Shown: positions 10,474 through 23,684, counted from the stretch's first letter. The stretch: 64,000 bases of DNA from Microbotryomycetes sp. JL201 (GCA_033819885.1 JAQYUZ010000002.1:248001-312000), one strand, 5' to 3'. Made by a program: numbers and translations. The notes: generated by a model not told the origin, from the letters alone.

Positions 10474-12484
10474 ATGGCACCAATGACAGCGCCTGCGTAC
10501 ATGCAGCAGCTGCAGATCGCCATCGACGACGAGAACGGTAGACGCCTTGCCCAGCTGTTCAGCATGCGTGATCATCACGCCGTTGCATTGTTTCAAGGAT
10601 TGTCACCGCTTGACAAGACGCTCGATCAGGTCGGTCACAGTCTGCGTAACCCGACAATCTTGCGCTGAATCGTCCGACGTCAACTGATGCTTTCTCAGGC
10701 AAACCCATCTTACATCCAAGCTTTCTCCAAACGGTTCAAGGGTCAATGGAGCGCATGGGCAGAGCTAGCGGCATCGCACACCCAGGTCATCGTGGCCCTA
10801 AATGTGGGTGCGCGCTTCTCCACTTCGTGTCTCTCCTAAGCATTCGCTTCTAAAGGACTTTCGACCCGATTCTGTTACTGGACGGGCAAGAAAAAATGGA
10901 GACATGATCACCGCGTTTCAGAAACAGCACGAGCTGGTCAAGTAAGCTTTTTCTTGTGTTGTGTCGTGCCCGGCGACTGAATCGAGTGGCGCCATTCTCA
11001 GCGTGTTGTATCGGTGGCTCATGTCTCAAGCAAACCCGACTGGATGGCTTCTACCTCTGCTGTATCAGGCATGTCGAGACTTGAAGGACTTGGCTCAGCA
11101 GGCGAGACCGATTGCATCCGAGTTAACAAATTCGAAGCGCTGACCAGCTTACGGCGACGCAGGCTGACGGCCAACACGCACTGAGAGGAGAGAAATTGAA
11201 AGAGCTTGAGGAAGCGTCTAGATTGATGCAAAAGTGTTTTTCAGCATGCGTCAATGACAGGTGAGGACAGCTTCCACCCGCCCGCTTAGCTTGATTGACA
11301 CGCGGTTTTTCAGAGGGGCGGACAACAGAACGTCGAGAAAGATGGGAACGTACTACATGGCGGTACTGATGTTCAAAACATATATCAAGGTGTGTGGATC
11401 CGCGCACGATTCAGACGTTGGCAAGCTGAGACCCGCAGCAGCTTCGTTCGACAGCACTCTGCAAGAATCTGGTTCGAGGCATTGGTGCAGCTGACCTTGC
11501 GCCGTTTGAAGCGTACCCCTCTTCGCACCAGGTGAGATGCACGCGGGAAATCGATGCGATGCTGCTGATCACGGCATTATTGGCCAGGTCGCTTACCTGT
11601 ACTACATGGGGGTGTTTGCCTTTTTGAGAGAAGACTATACGGATGCAGAGAAGAACCTGCTCGCCGCGCTGAGCAAAGTGCACAGCCGGTCGACCCGCAA
11701 CATCGAGCAAGTCTGGCGCTTCCTAGGTTTGACACTTGCTTATTATAATTGCTTCTGCAGGCTCATTCTCAATTACCTCATACCATTAATACTGCTCCGC
11801 GGGGTACTTCCGTCGGCAAAGACTTTGGCAATGTCCGAAAGGTTGGCGGCAGTCTACAGACCTTTTCTCGAAGCATTCAAGACGGGCAATGTGCAGCTGT
11901 ACGATTCGCAGCTACAGGTAGCAGAGAAGAGATTGATGGAGCGAGGCACATACTTGATCGTCGAGCGAGCCAGGGAAGGCGCCGTTCGAGCCTTGCTCAA
12001 AAAGGCGTCAGTATTGGCATTGCATCGTACGGCGACGAACATGGCTGACTGCGCGTAGCATTGATAACAGATGGATTCTCGAAGCCAAGCCGGCACGGAT
12101 GTCGATTGAAAGGTTTCAGGCGTACTACACACGGGGCACCGGTACCGACATCGACGCCGAGGAGATGGAATGCGTGATCGCAAACATGATCTACAAGGTG
12201 AGTCCGGAGACACGTGACCGTGACATTGCTCTTGACAACTTGTTGTGGCTGCAGAATCTGATGAAGGGCTACATTTCGCATCAACACCAACTGGTCGTGC
12301 TGTCGAAGCAGAACCCCTTTCCTTGGTTCGCATACGCAGTGCATGCCGAGAAAGGATCCGAAGTGCTGACAACGACCTGCACCTCAGGTATCCGCCTTTT
12401 CGAGACCGGGGCGAGGTGGCGAAACGTCGGCGTGAAGAGCAGGAGGTTGCAGAAAGACAGAAAATGCCACCAGGCATTGCATAG
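10474..12484 (+). CDS. PCI-domain protein, CSN12/Thp1 (PCID2) family
   Basis: CSN12/PCID2-family proteins are PCI scaffolds found with the COP9 signalosome or in the TREX-2 mRNA export complex. The N-terminal half is helical with TPR-like content, including YLYYMGVFAFLREDYTDAEK and LILNYLIPLILLRGVLPS. The C-terminal winged-helix end is diagnostic: EMECVIANMIYK, then LMKGYISHQHQLVVLSKQNP and FPWYPPF. The last exon ends RQKMPPGIA with the stop at 12482-12484, after an intron of about 60 bases (12326-12388). About nine introns interrupt the gene, several close together, so internal exon limits are approximate. DLIC begins only about 100 bases downstream on the same strand. Confidence 0.82.
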
Positions 12485-12589
12485 CATGACTTGCATGACT
12501 GAAATATTCATTAGTGCACTGTGCCCATGAGTTCTTCCGTGATAGTCATCTGCGCATTCACGTGCCAAGGTTTACCACTGCCACATGCG

Positions 12590-14945
12590 ATGACGAGCGT
12601 CGCGTCGCCTTTGTCGCCCACTTTGGGTGGTTCGACGACTAATGAACCGCGTCCAGAAGGCACTACTGATGAGCATACGCGTCCTGACGAGCTATGGAGT
12701 TCGATCCTCGACAGCGTCTCGGGCTCGAAAGGCGTCTTGACCAAAAACTGCATCGTGCTAGGTAAGTTGAAGTGAGCGCACGCGCGTTCGGACTTGCGTA
12801 ACACGTCTCATTGCGCCGGCGTGGATTCAGCAGTCGGTTGAGCGATCCGTGCGGTTGTCGCAGCGGACTTCAGCACCCTGAGCTGACACCATTGCGTTGC
12901 TGCCAGGTAAAAGCAAGTCTGGCAAGTCTACTCTCGTATCGCGTCTGTCATCCAAGACGGGCGAGCCGAGCAATACGAGCGCACAGGGCACTGCGGATCT
13001 CGGACTGAGCTACAACGTTATCGATGTTCACGATGAGGGTGACGAGGGTGAGTCACGGTCTCTACAGACTCTACTGCATGGTGCTAATTGACGCTTTGTG
13101 CTCAGAAACCGTCGCTCGCTTGGGAGTCTATCAGCTACCTTCACCCGAGCCACCACACGCGTCGCTGCTCTCTCTAGCCCTAACTCCGGCAACTTTTATG
13201 GACTCTATCATATTGATCGTGCTGGACTGGGAACAACCTTGGCGATTCATGAGAGACTTGCACGCTTGGACGAGTCTTTTGGACGAGCTAGTTGACGAAC
13301 GCGGGATTGGAAGTTCGCAGGCGGGATCTTCAGCGCGCGAACGATGTGAGATCTGACGGGTTTCATGGTTCCGAATTGTGTTGACGGTCCACTCCTGCAG
13401 TGGAAACACTGTTCAAGCAATACGTTGAACCGAGCGCGGTGGCGACAACAGCCACTAGCGCAGCACACTTGATCCATCAGGAAAGCCCCCTGCCGTCGGG
13501 AACGTTGACAAGCAACATTGGCTTGGACATCGTCATCGTTTGCTCGAAGGTCAGTACGCTCGACTTTTCGTGTCCGGGCTGAAGGTTGACGCAGAGGAGC
13601 TCAGGCCGATCAAATCTCAACCTTGGAACGAGAAAGGACCTTGAAAGAGGATCAGTACGACTTTATTCAGCAGAGTTTGCGGACTGTAGCTCTCAAATGT
13701 GCGGTTCGTAGGCTTGAATGAATCACGTTACCTCGCTGATTGTTTCGGTAACTGGGCAGACGGCGCGGCAGTATTCTTCACAACGCGGACTCGACCAGAA
13801 TCGTTCATCAAGCTGAGATCATATGTTTTGCACCGCCTGTTTGCATCCGGTCGGACGGGTGCACCTTCAGCAACGACCTCGAAACTGTTTGCGTTCCCTC
13901 ATCGTGCGAATGTTGTCGACAAGGACCAAGTAGTTATGCCATCTGGGTGGGACAGCTGGGGCAAGATCAAAGTGCTCAAGGAGCGTTTTGACCCCGAGTC
14001 GTTCGGTCGAGCATGGGACGAAGACATCGATTCTGTGCGCGCCAGAAGAAGGAGGAGAGTGGATTCCGCGAATGAGAATGCTTCGGAGGATACATTCGAG
14101 GGTCGTGGAGGCAAAGAGACGGAAGACGAGACCCTTGTTGCTGTCAAGCTTTACGAGGACACAATTGTCGATTACGACAGCCAGCGACAAGTAAGTTGAT
14201 TTGCGGCCAGTCGAAACGCGTCTAAACGTCGAAAGTGCATCTGCAGCCCATCAACTCGAACAGTTCCGAAATCAAGGCCGAAGATGAGCAGACTTTCTTG
14301 CGACGACATTACGAGTACTTGCAAAAAGAACGAGAAAAGGATCCAAGAGCGGCTTTCGGTCAACGAGGCTCATCCTCGGCTTCAACGATGCAAAATAGCG
14401 GCGGTAACGAGTCGTCGTTCGCTGGTCGATCGTCTGTTGTCGGCCCCATGTCGTCTTATGGCTTGTCGAGTGTTGAGCGCACGTTGTCTGAAAGGGCGAC
14501 ATCGTCTGCGATGAGCGCAGCTGCCTCGTCTTCCTCTTCGGTCGGAGGCGCAAGTACCACCGAAGACGCTTCCACTCGATTCGCAAAGATGATCAGAAAA
14601 GATTCGGGCCAGAGTCAGGCGCGGTCGCCAAATCTTGGATCTTCAGCAGGCGGTGGCACGACAGCTTCAACAGGTACTGGTTCTGGTGGCCAGAACGAGG
14701 TTCTCGCTAATTTCTTTCAGAGCCTGTTGGCGGGTAAGCAAGTTCTGAAACGGTGAAGAGTTTTACAGATTTTGACAAAACTTCTCGCTTGATCCTCGCG
14801 TTCAGCTCGAGGCTCATCCGGTACATCGCCAAAGCCTTTGCCCACTTCAGGTTTCAATTCGGCTGCAAACGCATCGCCTGCACTTCATTCGTCAACAAAA
14901 TCTGCAAGCGCTGCTCCGAAGCCTGAGATACCGGACTCGACGTAG
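12590..14945 (+). CDS. Cytoplasmic dynein light intermediate chain
   Basis: DLIC binds the dynein heavy chain and links the motor to cargo adaptors. The Ras-like domain has a P-loop GKSKSGKST encoded at 12906-12932 and blocks VIDVHDEGD, ILIVLDWEQPW, LFKQYVEP, NIGLDIVIVCSK and VVMPSGWDSWGKI, all in the order seen in animal DLIC1. The C-terminal adaptor-binding region ends with the conserved NEVLANFFQSLL helix followed by a Ser/Pro-rich tail and PEIPDST. The start at 12590 (MTSVASPLSP) is the first ATG in the proper frame after the upstream gene. Introns occur at about 12763-12905, 13048-13105, 13340-13400, 13550-13594, 13700-13760, 14192-14247 and 14733-14808. Confidence 0.9.
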
Positions 14946-15157
14946 ACTGTCAACGGTCAAGCCGCGATGAGCTTCGAGAACATCATATGTTGTCATCTCA
15001 AGTCAAGCCCGTTCACGCGCACGAGAAGTTTCAGGTTGGAGGAGGAGAATGTGGATTGCCAAGTATTACAAAAAGGTATCTGGGAACGAGCTCGTACCAA
15101 ATCTCGTCCCGAGGATATCTTTTGAGAAGGGATCCCTTCGTGTGACAAAGAGCATAT

Positions 15158-16579
15158 CTAGACCAGACCATCGTACAACGAGAGAGCCTGTGCGAGGTAA
15201 AAAGGAATGAGAGTCAGTCGCAGATGCATTTCAAATTTCGACTGTGTGGTCGACGGACCTGGACGATTGTTGGGTCCTTCTTTGAACCCTCCTTGAACTC
15301 TTCAAAGGTGACTGCAGTGCGAAAGCAGTCAGTACAGCTAGACGTAGCGACGACTCCTGTACGCTTACGCTGATGATCCTTGTTCAGATCCATCATGGCA
15401 AAAATCTTGTCGACTCGCTGTGTTTGCGAAGAGCTGTCAATATGCTGTGGTCTCAAATACGTAAATGCTGCACCCACTTTTTCTGCCGTGTCCTCATCAG
15501 GCGGCAACTTGACCATGTCGCCTGCACGTGGGAGTTTTGCCCGTCAGCTTCTACTACTCCGGACGGTTTCTACCGCATAGACGCACCCGTCATATCGTAG
15601 ATTGACTGTACAATCTTGAGCATCTCGTCGTACGTGATGTGCCCGTCCTTGTCAATGTCGTACAGTTGGAAAGCCCCTAAAGCGTTGAAAGTTGAAGTCA
15701 ACGATTTGCAGACGGCAATGTGCGGCTGGTCTGGACGGACACTGCAGCTTTTCATCGAGCTTGCCCCTGCTCGTGATCGAAAGAGCACAAATAAACTCTT
15801 TAAAGTCGATCGTGCCGTTGTTGTTCTTGTCTGCAGCCGGACGATCGTTCTGTTTAGCAGATGGTTCATCTCGAAAGACGATGAGCACGCACCAAACACC
15901 TTGAAAACGTGCTCAGCGAAAGCCTTGGGGTTTCCGAACGGGAAGAACTATAGAAGAACGTGAGAAAGCGGTCGTGGATGAGGACATTTAGGTGTGAGAC
16001 TAGTGGCGTCACCGTGGACTGACCTGTTTGTAGATGCGCGCAAACTCTTCTTGGTTCAAGACGCCCGATGGGCAATCTTTGACAAAGCCCTTGTACCATT
16101 GCTGCAGCTCCTTCTTGTCGACTGAGCGGTTGAGACACACATGGAAGAGTCAGCTCGGCAATCTGACTGGAAAGAGCTGCGCTGTCGCTGCTCTTCAACG
16201 TTTACGAGTTCACGTGCAGGTGCGACAGGCGTCTCGTCGTTAGAGCAAGAGTCTTGCACTGCCGCGCATGTCGGCTGTTGGCATGCCAAAGTCGTAGGAC
16301 AGCGAGTGTCCGGTCCGTACATGGCGCGTGCGAGCGCTTGCGACACAGAAACACACGAGGCGTGCGACTCACAATAAGTGTTCTTTTGCAGGTCGGACAA
16401 GTCCTCTGGGGACAGCTTGGATTGCGATTTGCCCTGTTGTCGATTGGTAGGCGAGAGCAACGTCAAGTGGGGGCAGGCCGAACGAGCGCAGCGTCAAGCA
16501 GGGCAAGCAAGAGAGAGCAATAGCCAGTCAGCTTGTATGTTTGCCATCCGTGGCATGTGTCATCTCCGACGCGCACCAT
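15158..16579 (-). CDS. NCS1: Neuronal calcium sensor 1 / frequenin (EF-hand, myristoylated)
   Basis: NCS-1 binds calcium through EF-hands and, in yeast, activates the phosphatidylinositol 4-kinase Pik1. The protein reads [20 protein letters not shown], then [59 protein letters not shown] and finally ALSLYDGLV. It is very close to known NCS-1, with three canonical calcium loops. The Gly for myristoylation is the first residue of the second exon. The only in-register ATG upstream that is followed at once by a donor is 16579-16577, then GTGCGC, giving a three-base first coding exon and an intron at 16434-16576. Six or seven introns break this small gene. The start is therefore inferred. Confidence 0.92.
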
Positions 16580-17325
16580 CGTCGTTTGCTCGTGCTCGTG
16601 AGATGAAAGAACGAAGGCTCGACTCGATCAAGTTTCTGGTCGGAACTGCTGCGGGCGCGTTTCCTCTTGAACGTTGACTGCAAGTGTCGCCGAAAAAGCC
16701 CGGGTGCTACTGGAGCAGAAGTTCAGATGTCGTTGCAGGTCACAAGAGGAGCGCGGTCGCAAAGTCGATAGTCCTGATATGCCAAGCGTGCGATGGCCTG
16801 TACGCGGCGCGATCGAGCTGCGCGTGGCGGTGCGCACAGGTACACCACAGTCAAATGTCCTTTGTGAGCCGCGATCGTCAATAAGTATTGAGAGACATGA
16901 TAAATCTGAGATAGCATTCTGTGCTTTGCAAGTCGTGGCTAACACGTGACCTGAAGAAGTTGGCCTCGTCATGGTTCTCCACAAATCATCCCGTTCCTTG
17001 TTGATTGAGAGTTGAGTCATACAATGTTCTGCATAAATAATGCAGGCTGAGCTCTTACCGAGATACATGTCGCCCCTTGAATTTGATCGAACGGTCGGAC
17101 GGGCTCGTTTCCGACATCTACCCAAGTCGGGCAGCCAGACGCGTGCGCTGTCTAGTCTTTCGAGGCCAAACCTTGGGTCCGGGCATTGAAACAGCGACAC
17201 GAGCCGCTCGAGCGCAACTTTGACGCGTCGCGTTGCGCCTTGCCCAACCCCTGCACACAGTTGCACGATCCCTTTGTGACGCTGGTCACACTCGCCTGCT
17301 CTCAGAGTAGGCTGCTCGTTCCGAC
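16580..17325. other. Divergent promoter of NCS1 and the P4-ATPase
   Basis: About 750 bases separate the two starts. A CACGTG hexamer sits at 16943-16948 (AACACGTGAC). I see no coding content with family similarity. Confidence 0.4.
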
Positions 17326-20300
17326 ATGAACAACGTGAGCTCGAGGCGGCCACTGCAAAGGCCCGAAACCGTTCGCAGCATCGCGCAAGACTGACCGCCT
17401 GACCATGCATGTCCTGCTAGTACGATTCAGAGGAGGACGACCTGCCGGTATTTGACGCGCACCGGCAGCCTCCGCCTGGCCAGCATCCATACAACGCGGG
17501 CAGCTCGACCGGCCGAGGGCTCCACCACTATTCGAGCAACCCGGACCCTTTCAGCAACGCCGCAGGCACATTCGAGCACGGCGGTCAAAGCCAGAACCCG
17601 GCGAACTACAGCGGAGGACAGACAGCGAACCCGTATGGGACGGCCGTCGACGTGACCGCGCACAGCTTTGGCCGAAGTGGCTACGGAGATGCGTACGACC
17701 CATATTTGTGAGCTTGCTGTACGAAACCGGCTTTGCTGTTTGCTCACCAGAGCCAAAAATCTCTAGGGATGACGATGACCTGCCTAACGCTTCCCAGGTG
17801 TCGCTGCCGTACGATAGGCCGATTTACGATGGAGATGGCCCGTCTACGTACTCTGGCAAGGCACCGTTAACGCAAAACGCTCAACAGCCAGCTGGTTTTG
17901 GTCAAGGACAGATAGGGGAACCTGCCCGCAATATGAGCATCATGGACGATGACGAGGACTTGGCAGCTGCACGAGCACGAATAGCGGCAGTCGAAGCAAA
18001 GAAGCGCAAGGCGCGGTGGGACAGGAAGCGGATAGTCACAGAACTCAACCGGCTGCTCCGAAGAGGTCCGAGAGTATACGAAGGCGACAGGGTCATCCAG
18101 ATTGGCAACCCGACTCTCAACCTTACCCAGAAGTGGCCAGGTAATTCCGTCAGCACGTCGAAATACAATCTAGCGACGTTCCTACCCAAATTCTTGCTTG
18201 GTGAGACAGACGCTATTGCTCTGACAGGAGCCCGACTGACGAGAGCTCTGCAGAGCAATTCTCCAAGTACGCCAACGTCTTTTTCCTATTCACGGCATGC
18301 ATTCAGCAGATTCCAAATGTGTCGCCTACAAATCGGTACACAACGATTGTGCCACTGAGCTTGGTGTTGATTGTCGCTGCCCTGAAGGAAGTGCAGGAAG
18401 ACATCGTGCGTTCACATACTGTCTTCGTCCCATCCTGGGCTGACTTGTCTCGATTCCCAGAAACGGCATCAAACCGATGCGGATCTGAACTCTAGGAAAA
18501 CGAAAGTATTGCAAGGTCAACACTTCGTTGACAAACCTTGGCGCCAGATCAAAGTCGGCGACATTGTCCGGCTCGAGTCCAACGACTTTTTCCCCGCCGA
18601 CTTGGTCCTCCTCAGCAGCAGTGAACCCGAAGGCTTATGCTACATTGAGACAAGTAATCTTGACGGGTGAGGTGCGCATTTCATCCCTGTTGTTAGTCTG
18701 CTAACTCGAGATCAACAGCGAAACGAACCTCAAGATTAAGCAGGCATCACAGTCTACTGCGTCATTGACTTCACCGCCCGCTGTATCGACTTTTGCCGGC
18801 CAATTACGCTCTGAGCAGCCCAACAACTCGTTGTACACCTTCGAGGCGACTTTGACCATTCAATCTGGCTCAACTGGCGGGAACAAGGAGATTCCGCTCG
18901 GCCCGGACCAGATGCTATTGCGTGGGTCACAGCTTCGCAACACTGCTTGGATGTACGGCCTCGTCGTCTTCACTGGACACGAGACGAAATTGATGCGGAA
19001 TGCTACGTGAGCGCGATCCGTCTTTCGCAAGCAATGCAGCAAGCTGACGTGAGTTGAACAGAGCTGCGCCTATCAAACGCACTGCAATGGAGCGTATGGT
19101 GAATCAACAGATCGTATATCTGCTTGGTATCCTCCTTGTGCTTTCCATCGCCTGTGCCGTCGGCAGCACATTGCGGAATCACATTTACGCTCGAGACATG
19201 TGGTACCTGCTGCTTGAGAATGAGAAGCTCACGGCCGGGGGCTTCATCAAAGATATCTTGACGTTCATCTTGACGCTCAACAACCTGATACCAATCTCGT
19301 GAGCATCCTATGAGCTTGGTTGAGAGCTTCGTCTGACACGCGCTATCTACCAGCCTTATCGTCACGATGGAAGTCGTCAAATTTCAGCAGGCCATGTTTA
19401 TCAACTTTGATTTGGACATGTATTACCCGACGACAGACACGCCCGCGCTGTGCCGAACATCTAGTCTCGTCGAAGAGCTCGGCCAAATTGAGTACATATT
19501 TTCGGACAAGACAGGAACGCTCACGTGCAACCAAATGGAATTCCGTCAATGTTTCGTCGGTGGAATTCCCTACGCCGACGTTGTCGAGGAGAGCAAAAAG
19601 GGCGAAGTATTCAGTTTCGCGGAGCTTCAGGCCAATGTCGAGCGAGGGCACGAGACGGCCGGCATCATTGATGAATTCTTGACGCTTTTGTCGACTTGTC
19701 ACACTGTGATTCCAGAGACTGGCGTGGATGGCAAAGTCACCTATCAGGCGTCGAGTCCCGATGAAGCCGCCCTAGTTGCTGGAGCCGAAATGCTTGGACA
19801 TCGATTCACGGTGAGTTTTCCGGTCCAGAGATTGAGGGACCCTTTCTTGGCCTTGGCTGACATTTGGACATGGCGGCAATCAGACTCGGAAACCTCAATC
19901 TATCTTTGTCGACGTTCGCGGTCAACAGCGCGAATACCAAGTCCTGAACATTCTCGAATTCAACAGCACTCGCAAGCGCATGTCGTCCGTTGTTCGGGGA
20001 CCCGATGGCAAGATCAAGTTGTACTGCAAGGGCGCCGACACAGTCATTTTTGAGCGTCTGGCCGAAAAAGGTCAAACGTATACCGAGTCGACCATGAACC
20101 AACTTGAGGAGTATGCAACCGAAGGCCTCCGCACATTGTGTATCGCCATGCGCGAGATTCCGGAAGAAGAGTATAGACGGTGGTCTGTTATCCACGACAA
20201 GGCGGCAGCAACGATAAACGGGCGTGCCGAAGAGCTCGCGAAAGCGGCAGAGATTATTGAGCGCGACCTCTTCTTGCTGGGCGCAACGGCTATCGAAGAC

Positions 20301-22399
20301 AAGTTGCAAGACGGAGTGCCGGACACTATCTATACTTTGCAGCAAGCTGGCATCAAGGTGTGGGTCTTGACGGGAGATCGACAAGAGACGGCTATCAACA
20401 TTGGCTTATCGTGCCGACTTATATCAGAGTCGATGAGCTTGGTGAGCAAGAAGTCGGTGTACACAGACTCTCCGGTTCTGACTTGGCGAGCCCTAGGTCA
20501 TCGTCAATGAAGAAAATTCGCACGACACAAAAGATTTTCTCTCGAAACGGCTCGAGGCTGTCAAGAATTCGAGAAATGCCGGAGATTTCGAGGAGCTGGC
20601 GCTTGTCATTGGTGTGTCACAGTGTGCGCCTCTGCAACATTCCTCTGTGCTGATTACGACTCCTCGTGTGCAGATGGCAAGTCACTCTCGTTTGCGCTCG
20701 AGAAAGAGACAAGCAAAATCTTCCTTGAGCTGGCCGTCATGTGCAAAGCGGTTGTTTGCTGTGAGCATCACTTCTCGCTTGCTTTATGGTGATGCGATAC
20801 TGACAGTACATGTCTAGGTCGTGTATCCCCTCTGCAGAAGGCTCTTGTCGTCAAACTTGTCAAGAAGAATCTGAAGGCGATTCTGCTCGCTATTGGCGAC
20901 GGGGCCAACGACGTCAGCATGATCCAGGCGGCGCACGTTGGCGTCGGTATCTCTGGAGTGGAAGGCTTGCAAGCAGCTAGATCGTCAGATGTTGCCATCA
21001 GTCAGTTCCGATACCTCAAGAAACTACTGCTGGTGCACGGCACTTGGTCTTACCAAAGGTTGAGCAAGCTCATCTTGTACTCGTGAGTCGGTGCTGTGAG
21101 TTTCCGACATTCTCGCTAACGTCGTTGGCACAGTTTCTACAAAAACATCGCGCTATACATGACCGGTTTCTGGTTCGCGTTCCAAAATTCGTTCTCGGGT
21201 CAAGTACTACCCGAGGGTTGGACCCTGACGTTCTACAACGTCATCTTCACTGTCCTGCCGCCGGTCGTGCTCGGTGTGTTCGACCAGTTTGTCGGAGCAC
21301 GAATGCTCGACAGGTATCCTGAGCTGTACAAACTTGGCCAGAATAACAAGTTTGTGAGTGGTTCGTGGACCGGTTTGCGCGATGCAACGCTCACCCGCAG
21401 CGTGACGTGTTCAGTTCAGCGTGCGAATATTTTGGCAATGGATCGCGAATGCGCTTGCCCACTCCTTGGTGAGTAGATTGTGGAATTTTCCGAATCTCGA
21501 GCTGATGGAGACTTCTTGCGCAAGATCGTCTACATAATTACCGTTGTCATCTTCTGGGGCGAGCTGGTTTTGCCGCAAGGCTGGATCGCTGGTCACTGGG
21601 TGTGGGGCACAACCCTTTACCTGTCTGTGTTGCTGACGGTCCTAGCTAAAGCTGCTTTGATCTCGGAGTGAGTTGACCGAGACCGCCCATCGCTTTGGCG
21701 CTAAGTGCGACCACTTGCAGCATCTGGACAAAATACACGTTGCTAGCCATTCCCGGATCATTTGTGTTCACGATGGCATTCCTGCCGTTGTACGCGCTCA
21801 TTGCTCCACTCACCGGCTTGTCCAAGGAATATTCAAACATTGTGCCGCGACTATGGTCAAATGCCGTCTTTTGGTTTACAATCTTGGGCATGCCGTTTGT
21901 GCTACTCACCCGAGATTTCGCTTGGAAATCGTGCGTGAACAAGTCACACTCTGGTTCCATGAAACTCCCTCACCACTTTGTTGTGCAGTTACAAGCGCCT
22001 GTTCAGGCCAGAGCCATATCATGTCGTCCAGGAGATCCAAAAGTTCAATCTGCCAGGTCAGCTCCTGCGTTTCTCGGATACGGCTTGCTTCCGGCTAAGG
22101 CTCCCTGATCTGTGTTAGACTACCGCCCGCGCATGGAGCAATTCCAAAAGGTAAGTTCGCCACCATGTCGGCTTTGCAACGTGGGGCTGATCGGGGGCTT
22201 GTGCCCGAATCAGGCCATCAAAAAGGTTCGTGCGACGCAACGCATGCGGCGGAACCGCGGATTCGCATTCTCTCAGTCAGTCGCTACGCTCGGTCTAGTT
22301 TGAACATGATTGAGCTGACTCGGCCATTGAAGGACGGAGGAGGGTCAGGAGCATCTGATCCGTAGTTACGATACGACCAAGACCAAGCTCAAAGGATGA
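17326..22399 (+). CDS. P4-type ATPase, Drs2-class aminophospholipid flippase
   Basis: P4-ATPases flip phosphatidylserine and phosphatidylethanolamine to the cytosolic leaflet of Golgi and endosomal membranes. The first coding exon is nine bases (ATG AAC AAC, 17326-17334), followed by an intron to 17430. An acidic, Pro/Gly-rich N-terminus precedes the core. Core motifs: [12 protein letters not shown], then [20 protein letters not shown], the phosphorylation site DKTGT at 19505-19519, [35 protein letters not shown] and [11 protein letters not shown]. The C-terminus carries [12 protein letters not shown] followed by a [11 protein letters not shown] end typical of Drs2. About 18 introns break it. 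The product is about 1,300-1,350 residues, as expected for Drs2. Confidence 0.93.
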
Positions 22400-22475
22400 T
22401 GCTCGAGGTATGATCATTGTGTTTGTTTGTGTATGACGCGCGCGTGTTCAACTGCAATACAACGGAAACTGGAAT

Positions 22476-22485
22476 GTCACGTGAC
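22476..22485. promoter_or_regulatory. GTCACGTGAC palindrome (bHLH-type site)
   Basis: A perfect ten-base palindrome with a CACGTG core lies between the P4-ATPase stop and the LOG-family start. Such cores are bound by bHLH factors such as Cbf1 or Pho4 in other fungi. Function here is inference. Confidence 0.35.
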
Positions 22486-22664
22486 CCAAGTCGGCGAGTC
22501 ACACATGCCCGCGAGTTTCGCTTGAGAACACCGTCGGCTAGTTTGGGTAGCTCGTTGACAACGGTCGAATGAGCCGACGGCGACGCGAGTCCGCGAGGAG
22601 CCTACTGTGACGGGAATGCCTTCGCCTCGTCCGAGGTTGTCCACCTTTCACAAGAACTTCCTCG

Positions 22665-23684
22665 ATGACGGTCAACGGATCGAACGGAGAAGCACCCAAG
22701 CAAGGTATCACAGTGTTTTGCGGCTCGTCAAGCGGTAACGACCCGGCGTACGAGCGTGCAGCAGTACAATTGGGAACCTCGCTCGCGAAGCATGGCCGCC
22801 TCCTCGTCTAGTAAGCTGTGCAAAGGGCCCTTTGAATTTTTCAAGAGCAAGGATGGTGGAACAAATGATAATGTCCCGATGGCTGACGAACGAATGTGTA
22901 CAAAAGCGGGGGAGGCACGAAAGGTCTGATGGGAATGACTGCAAGAGCAGCTCTAGAAGCAGGAGGACATGTGCACGGCGTGATGCCAACAGCTGTAAGT
23001 GCATTCTCAGACATCTTTGCTCTCGTCCTTACAGGTTCCAACCCTGGAATCCAGTTCTTGGCAAACGAAGTCTCAAGAGAACGGACAGATTGGCACAATC
23101 ACCCGAGAAACAAGCATACGGACGTGCGATCTATGCACGAGCGTAAGCTACCGAACTCTACTGTCTCGTCGCTGTAGCTTGCTGAAGTCCCATGCACAGG
23201 CAAACAGATCATGGCGAAGCTTTCGGAAGCTTTCGTTGGTGAGCACGAGTGGCGGAGGCGACAAACGTGCTCTGACGAGTGTATGTACAGCACTACCCGG
23301 CGGTTACGGCACTTGCGAGGAATTCTTTGAGAGCGTGACATGGGTCCAGCTGGGAATTCAGTCAAAGCCAGTCATTTTGCTCAACGTGAACGGGTTTTAC
23401 GATGCTCTCCGGACATTCGTTGACAAGTACGAGCAAGCGCAACGCCTGAGTGATACTGTTAAGCTGATTTGTGGACACATCCATTCAGCGCCATCACAGC
23501 CGGTTTCATTCCAGAGTGCAACCGGGCCTTTCTCATTTTTGTCGACAAACGAAAAGGGGACGAGCAGTTTGATTGGGGCGTCGCGGCACTGGAAGCCATC
23601 GAGGATTGGCAGGCGAAGGGCATGGGAGGTGGCAAGGCGTTTGACCTGTCCTGGCCCGAAGATGATCGTCTCGACCTGAGCTAG
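22665..23684 (+). CDS. LOG-family phosphoribohydrolase (lysine decarboxylase-like fold)
   Basis: LOG proteins cleave the ribose-phosphate bond of nucleoside 5'-monophosphates, releasing free bases; in plants and some microbes the base is a cytokinin. The protein reads [19 protein letters not shown], then [19 protein letters not shown], and the signature [18 protein letters not shown] (the PGGxGTxxE motif, Pro at 23297). It closely follows the layout of yeast YJL055W. The MH.RK motif is encoded just before that block, and the end reads [20 protein letters not shown]. The ATG at 22665 is the one that joins in frame to the first motif. Introns at about 22810-22904, 22995-23050, 23143-23200, 23237-23286 and 23462-23504 are approximate. 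Confidence 0.85.

Noticed and set aside
16628-17410. 260-codon minus-strand open frame upstream of NCS1
   Set aside because: Cys/Arg/Ser-heavy composition, no family resemblance, and it overlaps the shared promoter and the first exon of the P4-ATPase.
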